Assembly: GCA_950295325.1 (NCBI GenBank)
Contig: OX485805.1
Location: 28,819,501-28,883,500, forward strand
DNA: 64,000 nucleotides
Direction: 5' to 3'
DNA from: Polytrichum commune
Lineage: Eukaryota > Streptophyta > Polytrichopsida > Polytrichales > Polytrichaceae
Notes under the pieces: model-generated
What the model saw: only the letters and a program-made list of their open reading frames with translations
Told to the model about the DNA's origin: nothing
Databases searched by the model: none
Part shown: one piece after another, positions 34,551 to 44,716 of the stretch
Position numbering within the stretch: position 1 is the stretch's first letter
Layout of the letters: every line of letters begins with the position of its first letter
Position numbers and translations under genes: made by a program

Positions 34551-35179
34551 TATTGACGTAGGGTTGGACCACAATTATTTGAAATGTGTCTTGGTTTTTC
34601 ATGAAATATATGACATTGGGGTCGAATACTATATTAGACACATTTTATAGCAATTTTATAGATTACAATTATATATCATGATTGTATTGATTTACGGATG
34701 TGGAATCCAACTTCACATGCGCTATCAAATGTTTTTTATATGTTTGTGTTTACGGATGTGGAGTCCAAACTATATAATTATATTGCAGATGCTAATTTGC
34801 AATTTCTTATACACACTGTCAAATTATTTTAATATTGTTGCGTTTGGGATGTGCCGTTCAATTCACCCACAATTGGCTAAGATGTTATGTTTGGGATACG
34901 CATCCAAGAGTCCCTAGATATAAAATCAGATGGCTATTTATAGATTCATTAATTTTGTTCAATACAAAATCAAAAATACAAAATAATTGTGAATTTGTGA
35001 CATTGGAATATTGTGTTGGCGTAGTTTTGATTATCCCCCAAATAATTACTATATTTAGAAACATATATATTCATCACATATGGATCTTTCGAACATTATG
35101 TTGCCATTGTTCCCCATGTTCCCTACGTTCACAATATTCGCATCCGAAACTACGGGTCCAATTTATTTTGAGACTTTCC

Positions 35180-35205
35180 AAAGTCTCCAATTAACGAATA
35201 TAGTG
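35180..35205 (-). repeat. Right terminal inverted repeat of element A
   Basis: Read inwards it is CACTATATTCGTTAATTGGA then GACTTT. It matches the left end at 15891-15916 with one mismatch. Confidence 0.85.
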
Positions 35206-36010
35206 TTATGATTGGTTGAAATCATTACGCTTCAACAGTGACAAATTTCCTTGCATAAATTTCGTCATGCTTTCCATAGAGGTGTCTTGGGATCCCTTCG
35301 TAAGCAATCAAGACTCGATAGTTTTATAGGTTGGAATATCGCACATTATGCAAAAGATGATTCCATTATGTCCACTATGCACTTTTGGCCAATCATCGAT
35401 TTCAAACTCATAAGATAATAAGTATTTTGGTAATTTTCATGTAATTAAAACGATAACCTCTTTTTAAAATCAAATTGACACATACTTTGATGCCCTATTA
35501 CTTAATCCAACTGTATGGATGTCATGGAAGAGCCATGATTCAATAACAACTTTCAGTTATATGTCAACCTCAAACAGTGGATTTATTGCACATTTGGTAG
35601 CTCAAAAACCTTAAAATTATCATTTTATTCAAATGGAAAGCTCGCATGGAATGAACTTAAGGATCAGAACTTAAGCATCTGAAAGTAACTAGGGGAGAAG
35701 TTCATCCATAAGAGCCAACTACAGAAACATGAGCACGGATGAGAAACTGCAGTACAGTTGTTTCTGTATACATATCATCCAATCTGGGAAATGGACGCTC
35801 ACACAGTTCATACCCCGCCCATTTTGTCTACAAGCCCGCCCATTCTGTCTTTCTGTCGAGATTTTCAATTCTCGCTTGCGAACCGCCTTGCGTCGTCGTA
35901 GTCGTCGTCGTCACAGAGAATGCAAGCTCGCGTTCTTCAGCATCAGCATTGTTAGTTTCACAAAATGCATCTCACTGAGCTCGGTGGTACGGTAGGCACT
36001 CGCTCAAACC
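35206..36010 (+). other. Host spacer and 5' leader of the small membrane-protein gene
   Basis: 35206-35700 is AT-rich with no gene. From about 35800 the composition becomes GC-richer, with a duplicated CCCGCCCATT(T/C)TGTCT block and a CGTCGTCGTAGTCGTCGTCG tract. This looks like a plant 5' untranslated leader ahead of the ATG at 36011. Confidence 0.45.
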
Positions 36011-36202
36011 ATGGGACGTGCACCTCATAAGGTTCTAAGGTGGAAGGACTTAGAGCAGAAACAAGCGCAAGCTGAGGAGGAGAGCTTGTCAAGCCCGCCA
36101 GACGGAGAGCGGGACAGGATGACCAAACCACTCCTGATCGCGTGTGGCGCAACTGTCTTGCTCGTCGTAGCGTTCCTGCTGCAGCGAAGAAGCTCGCGCT
36201 AG
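36011..36202 (+). CDS. Small single-pass membrane protein, 63 residues
   Basis: The ATG is in an excellent plant context (AAACCATGGG). The 63-residue product has a charged, hydrophilic N-terminal half (about residues 1-38, rich in Lys/Glu/Gln). One hydrophobic segment follows at about 40-57 (LLIACGATVLLVVAFLL), with a short basic tail (QRRSSR). That is the layout of a tail-anchored or type II membrane protein. Composition is GC-richer than the flanks, as expected for a host gene. I recognise no family, and no introns are needed. It is the only intact host frame between elements A and B. Confidence 0.55.
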   Translation: MGRAPHKVLRWKDLEQKQAQAEEESLSSPPDGERDRMTKPLLIACGATVLLVVAFLLQRRSSR

Positions 36203-39200
36203 ACCAGCCTGAAGCTGCATGTTCTTTTGGTCATTCAGTATATATTGTTAGTTTCATGTTGATCAGAACAATGTAACTACCGGCAGTAGTTCGCCCGCGC
36301 TTTCGTGGTTGTCTGTGGTGTTGTCTTGCGCTAGTCCTCTGTCACCGATAACACACGCCTGGAGCAATAATTTTCGATCTACGACTTCTTCTCCGGCCTC
36401 ATCTAAAAGTTAGCATTAGGAAACCACCACCTCGATCAAGCTCTAGATTGGGACTCCCTGCGTTCAGATTGAATTCTGCGATTCTTTATACGGGTATGCA
36501 CGTTGCAGCACTCACTCTGCTCATTAGTATATATTAGTCAGGTTCCTGTGTATTCAGTCACGAATTAATTTGCATGTACTTGTACCTCCTAACATCTCTG
36601 TACACTGATTCTCCAGATTCTGCGCACGACATGGCGCGCTCAGGAAAGTGCTTCTTGAACTGCAACGGACTTGAACATGAAACTCCTGGAGGCTCGTAGA
36701 GAAAATTAAGTCGGACCTCGTCCATCTTGTCAGTTTTGATGCAATTTCTTCTTAAGCTTAGTACACGTGACTTATTAGTTGCATGCCTGTTTCAATTTCC
36801 TCCATGTCACGTGCGGCTTCTCATTCAATCAGCTGCATACAAATATCATCTCTGCATTCCATGAATGGCCGTGCCAGCCAGTGTCTGATCGAGGTTCAAT
36901 TTATCAGCATTTCATCATGATGATGTAGTTTCTGGTGCGTTGCAGGTGATTAAGCACTTAGTGGAAGTCACGAAAGTTTGACACTGTAATTAATCATGAC
37001 CGTACGGTGTTACTCTGCAAATCGATCGCCAGTCTGGTACGTTGCAATCGGTATTAAGTGCTTCCATATTAAGAGTTGGTAAGTGGAGCCAGGGACTCTT
37101 TGCAAGTTATCCTCTCGCCGCCACCTTGCCACTAAGTAACTACTTGGCACTGACTCCAGGTGTGCGCTGGGAGGAGGAAATTCGCCTTACAGCTTCTCTT
37201 ACGACAATCCTGCTCAGATAAAGAATGCCTCGCATTTTGCAAAACTCGTCTCCCACGTCCGCGGAGCTCCTGGTTTTCGTCAGTACAGAGCTTCAACGAC
37301 CTGCTGCTCGATGCATGACAGGAGTCTTCGAGTACTCATGTTGCGTGATGACTGTCGGCTTCTACAGTCATGCCAACGTACGATGATTAACTAAGAAGCG
37401 CCAATTGGAATGCCAAAATGGTTCCCACCGCTTACTTGGGGGTAGAGACCATCATCCATGGCAATTTTGGTAGCAACGGCAAACAGCAACGAGATACGGC
37501 CTCGCCAAGGCTTGTCATGCTCATGATCCAGACGGGCAGTCGTTCATGGCCGCCAACTTCGAATTCAGAAGTTCCATTGCAACAACAGTCAAGTGGCAGC
37601 CAAGCAAAGTTCGCACGTGAAGTGCCTTTCTGATTGCAAGCTAGCTAGCTGTAGACGTTTTATTTCAATTGCACGTCGGTCACGTGTTAGTCAATCGTTC
37701 AATAATTCAAAATTAGTTAATTAGCCAGTTGGTCATTTCTTCACTCAAATTGAAACATCTCGACTCTTTAAAGCTAGCTGATACATACGCACAGACACTG
37801 TTGGTTTTGGTTTGAAATTGGTACCACCAACAACAACAATATCAGCACGGATGCTCAGTTCGTTGGAACTCAAACGCTCATATCATTCCACGCGTGCACC
37901 ACCTTCACAAGAATGAATTGATGTTCAGTTGCAATAATTCATTTCTACAGCCATGGGCATCCAACTAATTATAGAACTGGAGTAAAATCCAGAATTCCAG
38001 CTCAATCATCTTTTGCGTAGTGCAAAACCTGAAATTAGCGAATCATGCCCTTTCTCCCCAGCAAATAAGATAGAGAAATTTCCAACAGAGCAAGTCACAT
38101 TCAATGGTTTTCAGAGCAAAAGCGTGGAAATAAATATTTGAATTGTCTCCTTCATACAACTCTGGAGTCGACTGCATAGCTGAATGAATAAGGGGGAGGT
38201 GGAGACGCCCAAAAGCGCCCGACAGTGACCAAAACCCGTCATCTACACCTTGTGTACATCTCCATAATCAATGTATAGTATACCTCAGTTGAAAACAAAA
38301 TTTTCCAAAAACCACATTCAGCTTTCATAATCCGTATGTACCGAACCCGGAATGCAGGGCCGGCAGCTCATGCCTAATACTTTTATTTTGATTTTTTGCC
38401 GAAATGATGAGAATATTCCCTCTCAATTATGTGCGTATTCTCTAAGAATATCTTTATCACCATAGAAACTACTCCCTGAGTCCGTCCCATAATAGGTGAT
38501 GCTTTTGAAAAAATTTAACCAAAATATAAAGTTTTCATTAAATCCTCTTGATATAGTAAGCTTTTTCTTTTCATTGTCATCGTCTTTTCAAGCAATATCA
38601 TACTATAGATAGTATGCGGGCAACTGGCATGTGGCTGCATTTCGCAACTCATAGACTTGTGCCATTAAAGAGCTCTGGCTATTCAATCTCTTTAGCATGA
38701 GCAAGCTTCTATATCATGAATTGATGGACGTATTGATACTGTGGAGCGAGCATGTCAACCCATGTTTTGAATAAGGTTTTCTTGAGTTTACAGCATTGCA
38801 CTGTAGAAACCATGAAATAGGCGGTTGCATCAGTTATAGGGCTCCACAGGAGACACACATGAAGGAAGACGAGCTTCACATACAAAATGCACTTCCTGTG
38901 AACATGTATTGTGATTTTGCTTACTAAGAATCTGAAAACAATTTGAAACTGAATAAATGATTGGCATCATTTTGTACGAGTGATGAATAAACTTTCCTAA
39001 TTACATATTAAGAATATTCGGGATATCTTATTCGAATATTCGAATACCATGCTTTTATGACAGGATGTGGAGAACAATATTTGTCTTTGATGTTGTGTTT
39101 GATGTCTTGTTGAGTGATCGGACACAAATAACCTGTAGGAAAGGACGTACAGTGGATGATTTTCAGTTAGATTTCAGATTGTTGACACTCAAGAATAAAA

Positions 39201-39634
39201 ATATAATGCGAGGCTCGAGCTCCCAGACAAAATGCATAAAAATGTATAGCAAGACGTCATGGTTTTTAAAGGGACCCGCTTGGATATGATTCTTGACAGA
39301 GACCTCCATTGCAACACGACAACCTCACAACACACTCCAGCTTGAATCCACGATTCCAAAATCACAATGGCAGAAACATCCATCTAGTAGCAAATAAAAA
39401 GAAAAATGAAGATTGCATTTGTGTTAGAAATTGAATACAGAAACTAAGGCTCCTGCAGGAGGTATATTGATAAAATTATGTGCCTATGGCATCTAAATTG
39501 TAACAAGGGAATGTGGCTTTGCCACGAGAGGCTTTGTTCTAAAATAACATTTGTAAAGTAATTATTTCCAATTACTAGTTCTTTTCACATTAAATTGAAA
39601 TTTTTATTGAGCTTCATCAAACCTTATTCATTAA
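36203..39634. other. Host DNA downstream of the small gene; no further gene supported
   Basis: 36203-37700 is moderately GC-rich and may be 3' untranslated or intron sequence. A 71-codon frame at 37418-37633 lacks recognisable features. At about 38472 the sequence CTCCCTGAGTCCGTCCCATA resembles one end of a Stowaway-type MITE, but no second end was found. The remainder is AT-rich without structure. Confidence 0.45.
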
Positions 39635-40133
39635 GGGCTGCTTCACACATGAGCCAGAGCCGTGACCATGAAATTGTGAGAGCCCAATAAAACTATCCAA
39701 AGGTCATCTTAAGGCACTTCCAAAATCATGTACTGCAATCATGAACTTTCAAGTGTAGTGTGAAGTTATATGTGACCAGGCACTGAACCAAATGCTATTC
39801 CAATGAATTTCTAATCATGCGGGGTCCTCACACATCATAAAATATAATAAATCAACGGTTTTGTGATTTTGGAGTGCCATGGTCTCCTGGTTTTGTGTTA
39901 GGCCTAACTCCAAGAGGTGGTTTTTGAATATAGTCCAAATGACCATGAAACATGATCCATTTGATGTCATGTAGGAAATCCATGTTGACTTTCCATTCAT
40001 CATGCATTCACTTACTACGTTGGTCCCTCAAGTGTAGTGTGAAGCGAACTTGCACCAGCTCTGCCTTTTCCACCAATGAGAGTGCTTGAAGTGCAATGGT
40101 CATAGGCCCTCAGTCTCGTGTCTAAAGTGATCC
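39635..40133. mobile_element. Harbinger-like MITE, second copy of the 12711 family
   Basis: The left end GGGCTGCTTCACACATGAGC and the next 30 bases match the inward-read right end of 12711-13296. The inward-read right end (GGATCACTTTAGACACGAGA, then GACCATTGCA and ACTCTCATTGGTGGAAAAGG) matches that element's left end. The element is therefore present in inverted orientation and has decayed at its right tip. TAA precedes it (39632-39634), but the right duplication is lost. Confidence 0.7.
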
Positions 40134-40365
40134 TGGGTTCTAACATGCATTACCTAGATCCTATTACCACTCAAAGGCAATCTCCAAAATGCCTCTATCC
40201 CATGATATGGGACAGAGCCAACAAATGTCCAACTGACTTGGACAAGAACAATTGTGACCTCAACCTCGACTCAAGGCTCGTTGTTATGGAACCGAGCTGC
40301 TTTTGAATACCCCAGAAAGGCTGTACAAGTCGATGTCCAAGACTGCACCCACGATTCATTCCGTC

Positions 40366-41692
40366 CAGTGTTCAAGATTGAAGTCTTCAATGCCCTTCAA
40401 ACGCGATTTGGCCCTTCAAAATATACCTCTCTCAAAACAGCCCTTCAAAATGCAACCCTAAACTCAAAATGAAAACTTCACTTGACGTCTTCAAAATTTT
40501 TACACCCGTCAACACTGTAGCGCTACAGTGACGAGGAGGTCGCTGTACATGGTAACTTTGGGAGGTTGAAGAACCCACATGGTACAAGGATCTAACTTCT
40601 CTTCAGTTCCAATTTTTCATTCACATGCTAGCTGATATATTATCAGAGTTGAATAAGGTCAATCGCAAGTTTCAGTTTGATCTTGTAGATATCACTAGCA
40701 TAGCTTCTACGATTGATGTAACAATCAGCTTGTTTCGTAGACACTATCTGGGTGTAAGTTTTGGCCTGACAACCAAACACCTAGGAAAGTTTCTCCGCGA
40801 GGTGGTACCCAATGGGCAGATATTGTATGTTGATAGTTTTGGGTGTGAAAAAATGCATATCTTGCATTATGATTCCATGCCCGAGTGTGACGTAGGAGGC
40901 TCATTGGAGGCATGCATCATGTTGGGGAGGCAGTATGTGCAGAAGATCATCGATTCACTCAATGATAGATTCCTGACTTGTCCATTTTCAATGCGGCCCG
41001 GCTTTTTAGCCCGAAGCACTATCTCGTAGATGAATTGGACAGAGGGACATTAACGGAACAATGGTTGAACCGGTTGGTGACACATTTCCGTTGGAGCGAT
41101 GACCTTGTTAATCAATGCAATGCGGAATTGCTAGAATTCGTGGAGATGTTATGTTCTGTTTGTGAACGCCGAAGTATGCAAGAAGCTTGGGTTTTTTGTG
41201 GCAATGACCGGGAGTTCATGATTAATTGGCCAACTATGATGTCGCTATGGCAAGCCATACTTGTGATCCCAACTAGCACTGCTGTTTGTGAGCGTGGTTT
41301 TTCAAAGCAAAATTAGGTTAAGAGTGAAAGGAGAACTAGACTCAACCTTGACACACTAGATGCTTTAATGAGGGTTAGTCTAAATGGGTTAGGAGTTGAA
41401 TTCATGGATTGGGATAGTATTTTTGAATCTTGGAAAATTGGCACAAGAACCAACAAGCGTAGGGCATTATCACTAGAAGAGGTGGAGTTAGATGGTTGAT
41501 TCTTAATTCTTCACATTGTATTGGAAGCATGCACCATATAAATCATGCATAAGTTTAATATGAGTTTTTTATATTTTATTTCTATATTACTGAATTGACG
41601 TCTTGAATTTGAACTAGCCCTTCAACCGAAGGGCTAAAATTTTAGAGCCCTTCAAAATGAAACTCATATGAGGGCTTCAATCTTGAACACTG
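40366..41692 (+). mobile_element. hAT element with intact 8 bp target duplication
   Basis: Both ends read inwards CAGTGTTCAAGATTGAAG, and the flanks are an exact 8 bp repeat ATTCCGTC (40358-40365 and 41693-41700). Both are diagnostic of hAT elements. Repeated GCCCTTCAA motifs lie near each end (40390-40460 and 41618-41672), like hAT subterminal repeats. The 1327 bp copy is internally deleted and holds a broken transposase C-terminus. Confidence 0.92.
40625..41499 (+). pseudogene. hAT transposase C-terminal remnant
   Basis: The first frame (40625 to about 40985) continues after a frameshift near 40985 in a second frame. That frame contains the hATC dimerisation signature (SLWQAILVIPTSTAVCERGFS) and is broken by TAG at 41314-41316. 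It then resumes as ERRTRLNLDTLDALMRV and ends at 41499. The BED finger and most of the catalytic domain are missing. This region resembles the plant hAT proteins related to ZNF862/DUF4371 transposases. Confidence 0.85.
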
Positions 41693-41981
41693 ATTCCGTC
41701 CACTCATTAACCATAAAATATAATTACTTTCTGCCCACATTTCCGATTACTTTCCATCTTCATTGAGCTACAATTCATGTAAAGAAATCATATATCTATA
41801 TTGGCAACGATGATAGAACGCCGAAAGTAAAAGTGAACTTTTATACTTTTAACTTTTTTAAAAGTAAAGTCCTGGACAAGTCATTTGTGCCACATAACGA
41901 TTGTGTTCCTTGTGTTTGTCGCAAGACCCAATCTCGTCCACTTCAAGCTTTGATATAATTTTATGTCCATAGTGCACCAAC

Positions 41982-43205
41982 ATGGCTGGGAATGACTCAC
42001 ATGGTAATTATCCACACAACCATATCAACAGTGATGATGATATCATAAACGTGATTGATCTTGATGAGGAGTTGCCAGATGCAAAAGAGTTTGGTGACGA
42101 AGTTCAATGGAGAGTGCAAGTTTGTGATGCAACAATTGCTGGCGAGATTGATGATTATATTCATTGTTTTCTGGGCCACCCAGGGCCTGTTCACTCTCTG
42201 GCCTGCAGTCCCATAACTAGTTCATGATCAAGGCTGGCGGCAACAGGAGGTGAGGATGACCTTGTGTATCTGTGGCAGGTCGGAGATGGAGAGGTTCACC
42301 ACAAACTTCAAGAACATACAGACTCGGTGACGTCCTTGGAATTTAGCAGAGATGGTAGGCTCTTGGCGTCGGGAGGAATGGATGGTGTTGTGAACATTCG
42401 GGAGAGTTCTACCGGTACATTGAAGCAGAAACTAGAGGGGCCTTCAGGAACAAGTGAGTGGTTGCAGTGGCATCCCCAAGGGCACCTTTTGCTCGCAGGC
42501 TCTGATGATTTTTAATCATGGTTATGGAGTCCAGATACAGGCTATTGTATGCAAGTGTTGCTGGGCCACAATGGAATGGTGACTTGTGGTAGTTTTACTC
42601 CGGATGGGGAAGACATTTGTACGGGGTCGGATGACGGAAGCTTGCGAATATGGAGAAATTCAAGGTCAAGTGCAGGAAGCCATAGTATTAATCATGTAGT
42701 CGAGCCAGGGCACCGAATCCATTCCGAGGTTTTGACGTGTGTGAGCCTCTCCGACGACTCTCGTCTGGCCATTACTGGCTCTGTGGATACCAAAGCTTGT
42801 CTTGTGAACATTCAAAGTGGGATTCCGGTGGCCACTCTCGCCGGTCACTTGGATTCAATACAAAGCGCGACCTTCTTGTCAGGAGCAATCTCTAATTTGG
42901 CAGCAACGTGTGCACTCGATGGACGGCTCATTGTGTGGGATGTGCAAACTTCCACGATTCGCAACATTTGTGAGCAAGAGCACGAGATCCTCCAACTTCA
43001 ATGGTGTCCTACATCGCAACTCATCTGTTCAGGTTCTTCAGATGGAATGGTGCGCCTGTGGGACCACAGGACGGGACGTTGCGCTCGTGTGCTCCGAGGT
43101 CACTCCGACAAAATTCAAGGTCTAGCTTTGTCAATTGATGGATCTCTCATAGTCTCTGGATCTGATGATCATACTGCCCGAGCATTTGAAGTAAATTCTG
43201 TTTAG
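41982..43205 (+). pseudogene. AAMP: Intronless AAMP/Sqt1-like WD40 gene with two stops
   Basis: A single frame of 407 codons starts at ATG 41982 and ends at 43205, interrupted by TGA (42225-42227) and TAA (42513-42515) but without frameshifts. The N-terminus has the acidic INVIDLDEELPDA box seen in angio-associated migratory cell protein (AAMP). Seven to eight WD40 repeats follow, including LAATGGEDDLVYLW, LLLAGSDD, ICTGSDDGSLRIW, ITGSVDTKACLV and MVRLWDHRTGRC. AAMP-like proteins in yeast (Sqt1) chaperone ribosomal protein uL16. The lack of introns suggests a processed retrocopy; no poly(A) tract or target duplication remains visible. A functional parent gene should exist elsewhere. Confidence 0.85.
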
Positions 43206-43527
43206 ATTTATTGGCTCTGCCCTGAGGGTAGAGATCTAGGGGTGGTCTCTGAGGGCCAGTTCATCAGACATCATCAGACATCATGGGGATCTCTGGCTAG
43301 TATAATAGTGTGAAAAGTGTGAAAAGTGATGGTCCAACATCTATTTCTCAGCATAATTCACAGCAATTTCACGACTAGAATTGGATTGAAATTTTGGTGT
43401 ATTAGGGTATGAAAGGGCTGACATGAACTGTCCACATATGTGTTGTGATTTTATGATGTTATCAACTCGCTCTTCAAGTGGAGTCTATTTGTAAATTAAG
43501 GTAGAAAAATGGAATACGGTGAATGAC
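43206..43527. other. Short spacer before element B
   Basis: Contains small direct repeats (CATCAGACAT, GTGTGAAAAGT) and no gene. Confidence 0.5.
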
Positions 43528-44716
43528 CACTACACTAAATAGGATATTTAGTGTTTGATTATATTTTGTGTTGTTACCACCCTACCATGCTCAACACTAA
43601 TTTTCAATTTTTTGACAATTAGGGTTGTTGTCTTCCCGTCGCCCCACCTTCCTGCTTGTTTACAACTTCTCTGCTAGGAATTAGACTAGCGCTCGAAGGG
43701 GGCACGGTTCTTGTGAGCGATTGTGCTTCAAGGTGATATTTTCATACGAGCTCTTATAAGTGTTGATTGTTGCTGCAAAATTGAGTGCAAAATTGAGTGT
43801 ATTGTTCTTTCTTGGGTGGTTGAGGTTGTTGGAGTTTGTGTGAACGATTTTGGTTCATTGCGTTTTGGCACCGGATCTGGTTGAAAAATCTACTTGGAAT
43901 GTGCTATGTTTCCCCTCACATAAATCTACTTTGAATTTCGCAACTGTGCTTTGTTTCAAGGCTGACTTTTCAAGGTCTTGAATTTGCGGATTACATAACA
44001 TCATCATCAAAGTTGTGTTGCTTCATCTTTGAACTCCAAGTTATCAAGATCATCATCAGCAGCAAAAGAAAATATTGCAGCATCTTTCGAGCGAGCAGGA
44101 CTTCCATCTGTATTCCAACAAGTAACTAACACTAAATTCAAACATGTAACTTCCACATATTACCATGATAGTTGATATTTAATGTTTAAAGTTACATTTA
44201 ATGTTACTTACTTTCATAGGGTTATTCAATGATATACCCAAATTATAAACACTCAAAATTAAGTTGTTATGCATTTCTAATCATGTGATAGTGATAAATG
44301 GATTGGCGGCCATTCCTACAATGTCAGTACTTAATAATGTTCGTCAGTATTCATTGGCGGAATACTTCTATAGAGGGAGTTTAGAATCATTCAGATTAGA
44401 TTGTATCGCCGTTTTACCACCAGAATAAATAAAATGGGATGTCAGAATTTTCAAACCTGTGGCATCAATATAATCTGCTTTCAAATCTTAGAATATATGA
44501 ACATATGCAGTGCTCATAGACATAGAACCATGTTAGACTCAATTTTGCATATAAAGGTTCTAGATGGATTAGTTGTGTTAGAGATGATCACTCGGTCGCG
44601 TGCGAGAGCAGAGAGAGAAAATAGTAGGACTATTGAGAAACAAAGGCGCATTGAGAGAAAAGAAGAGGTTTGCTACTAGAGATAACGTAGTGACCCCGTA
44701 CAACTTGAGGTCAACC

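Larger units (their letters stand above)
15891..35205. mobile_element. Element A: 19.3 kb CACTA-type DNA transposon
   Basis: The two ends carry a 26 bp inverted repeat with one mismatch, beginning CACTATATTCGTTA. The CACTA start is diagnostic of the En/Spm (CMC) group. Between the ends are a leftward gene block (16199-24679) and a rightward transposase gene (31454-34550). The interior is studded with the palindrome ACGGACGCGCGTCCGT, found in introns and spacers on both sides. That shared motif ties the two halves to one element. The expected 3 bp target duplication is not intact (AAA at left, TTA at right). The transposase has an in-frame stop and is DUF7869-like, not TNP2. The middle (about 26.9-30.2 kb) is AT-rich, lacks the palindrome and may include later insertions. 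Confidence 0.8.

Noticed and set aside
38470-38545. Stowaway-type MITE
   Set aside because: One end (CTCCCTGAGTCCGTCCCATA) looks right, but no inverted partner or TA duplication was found nearby.
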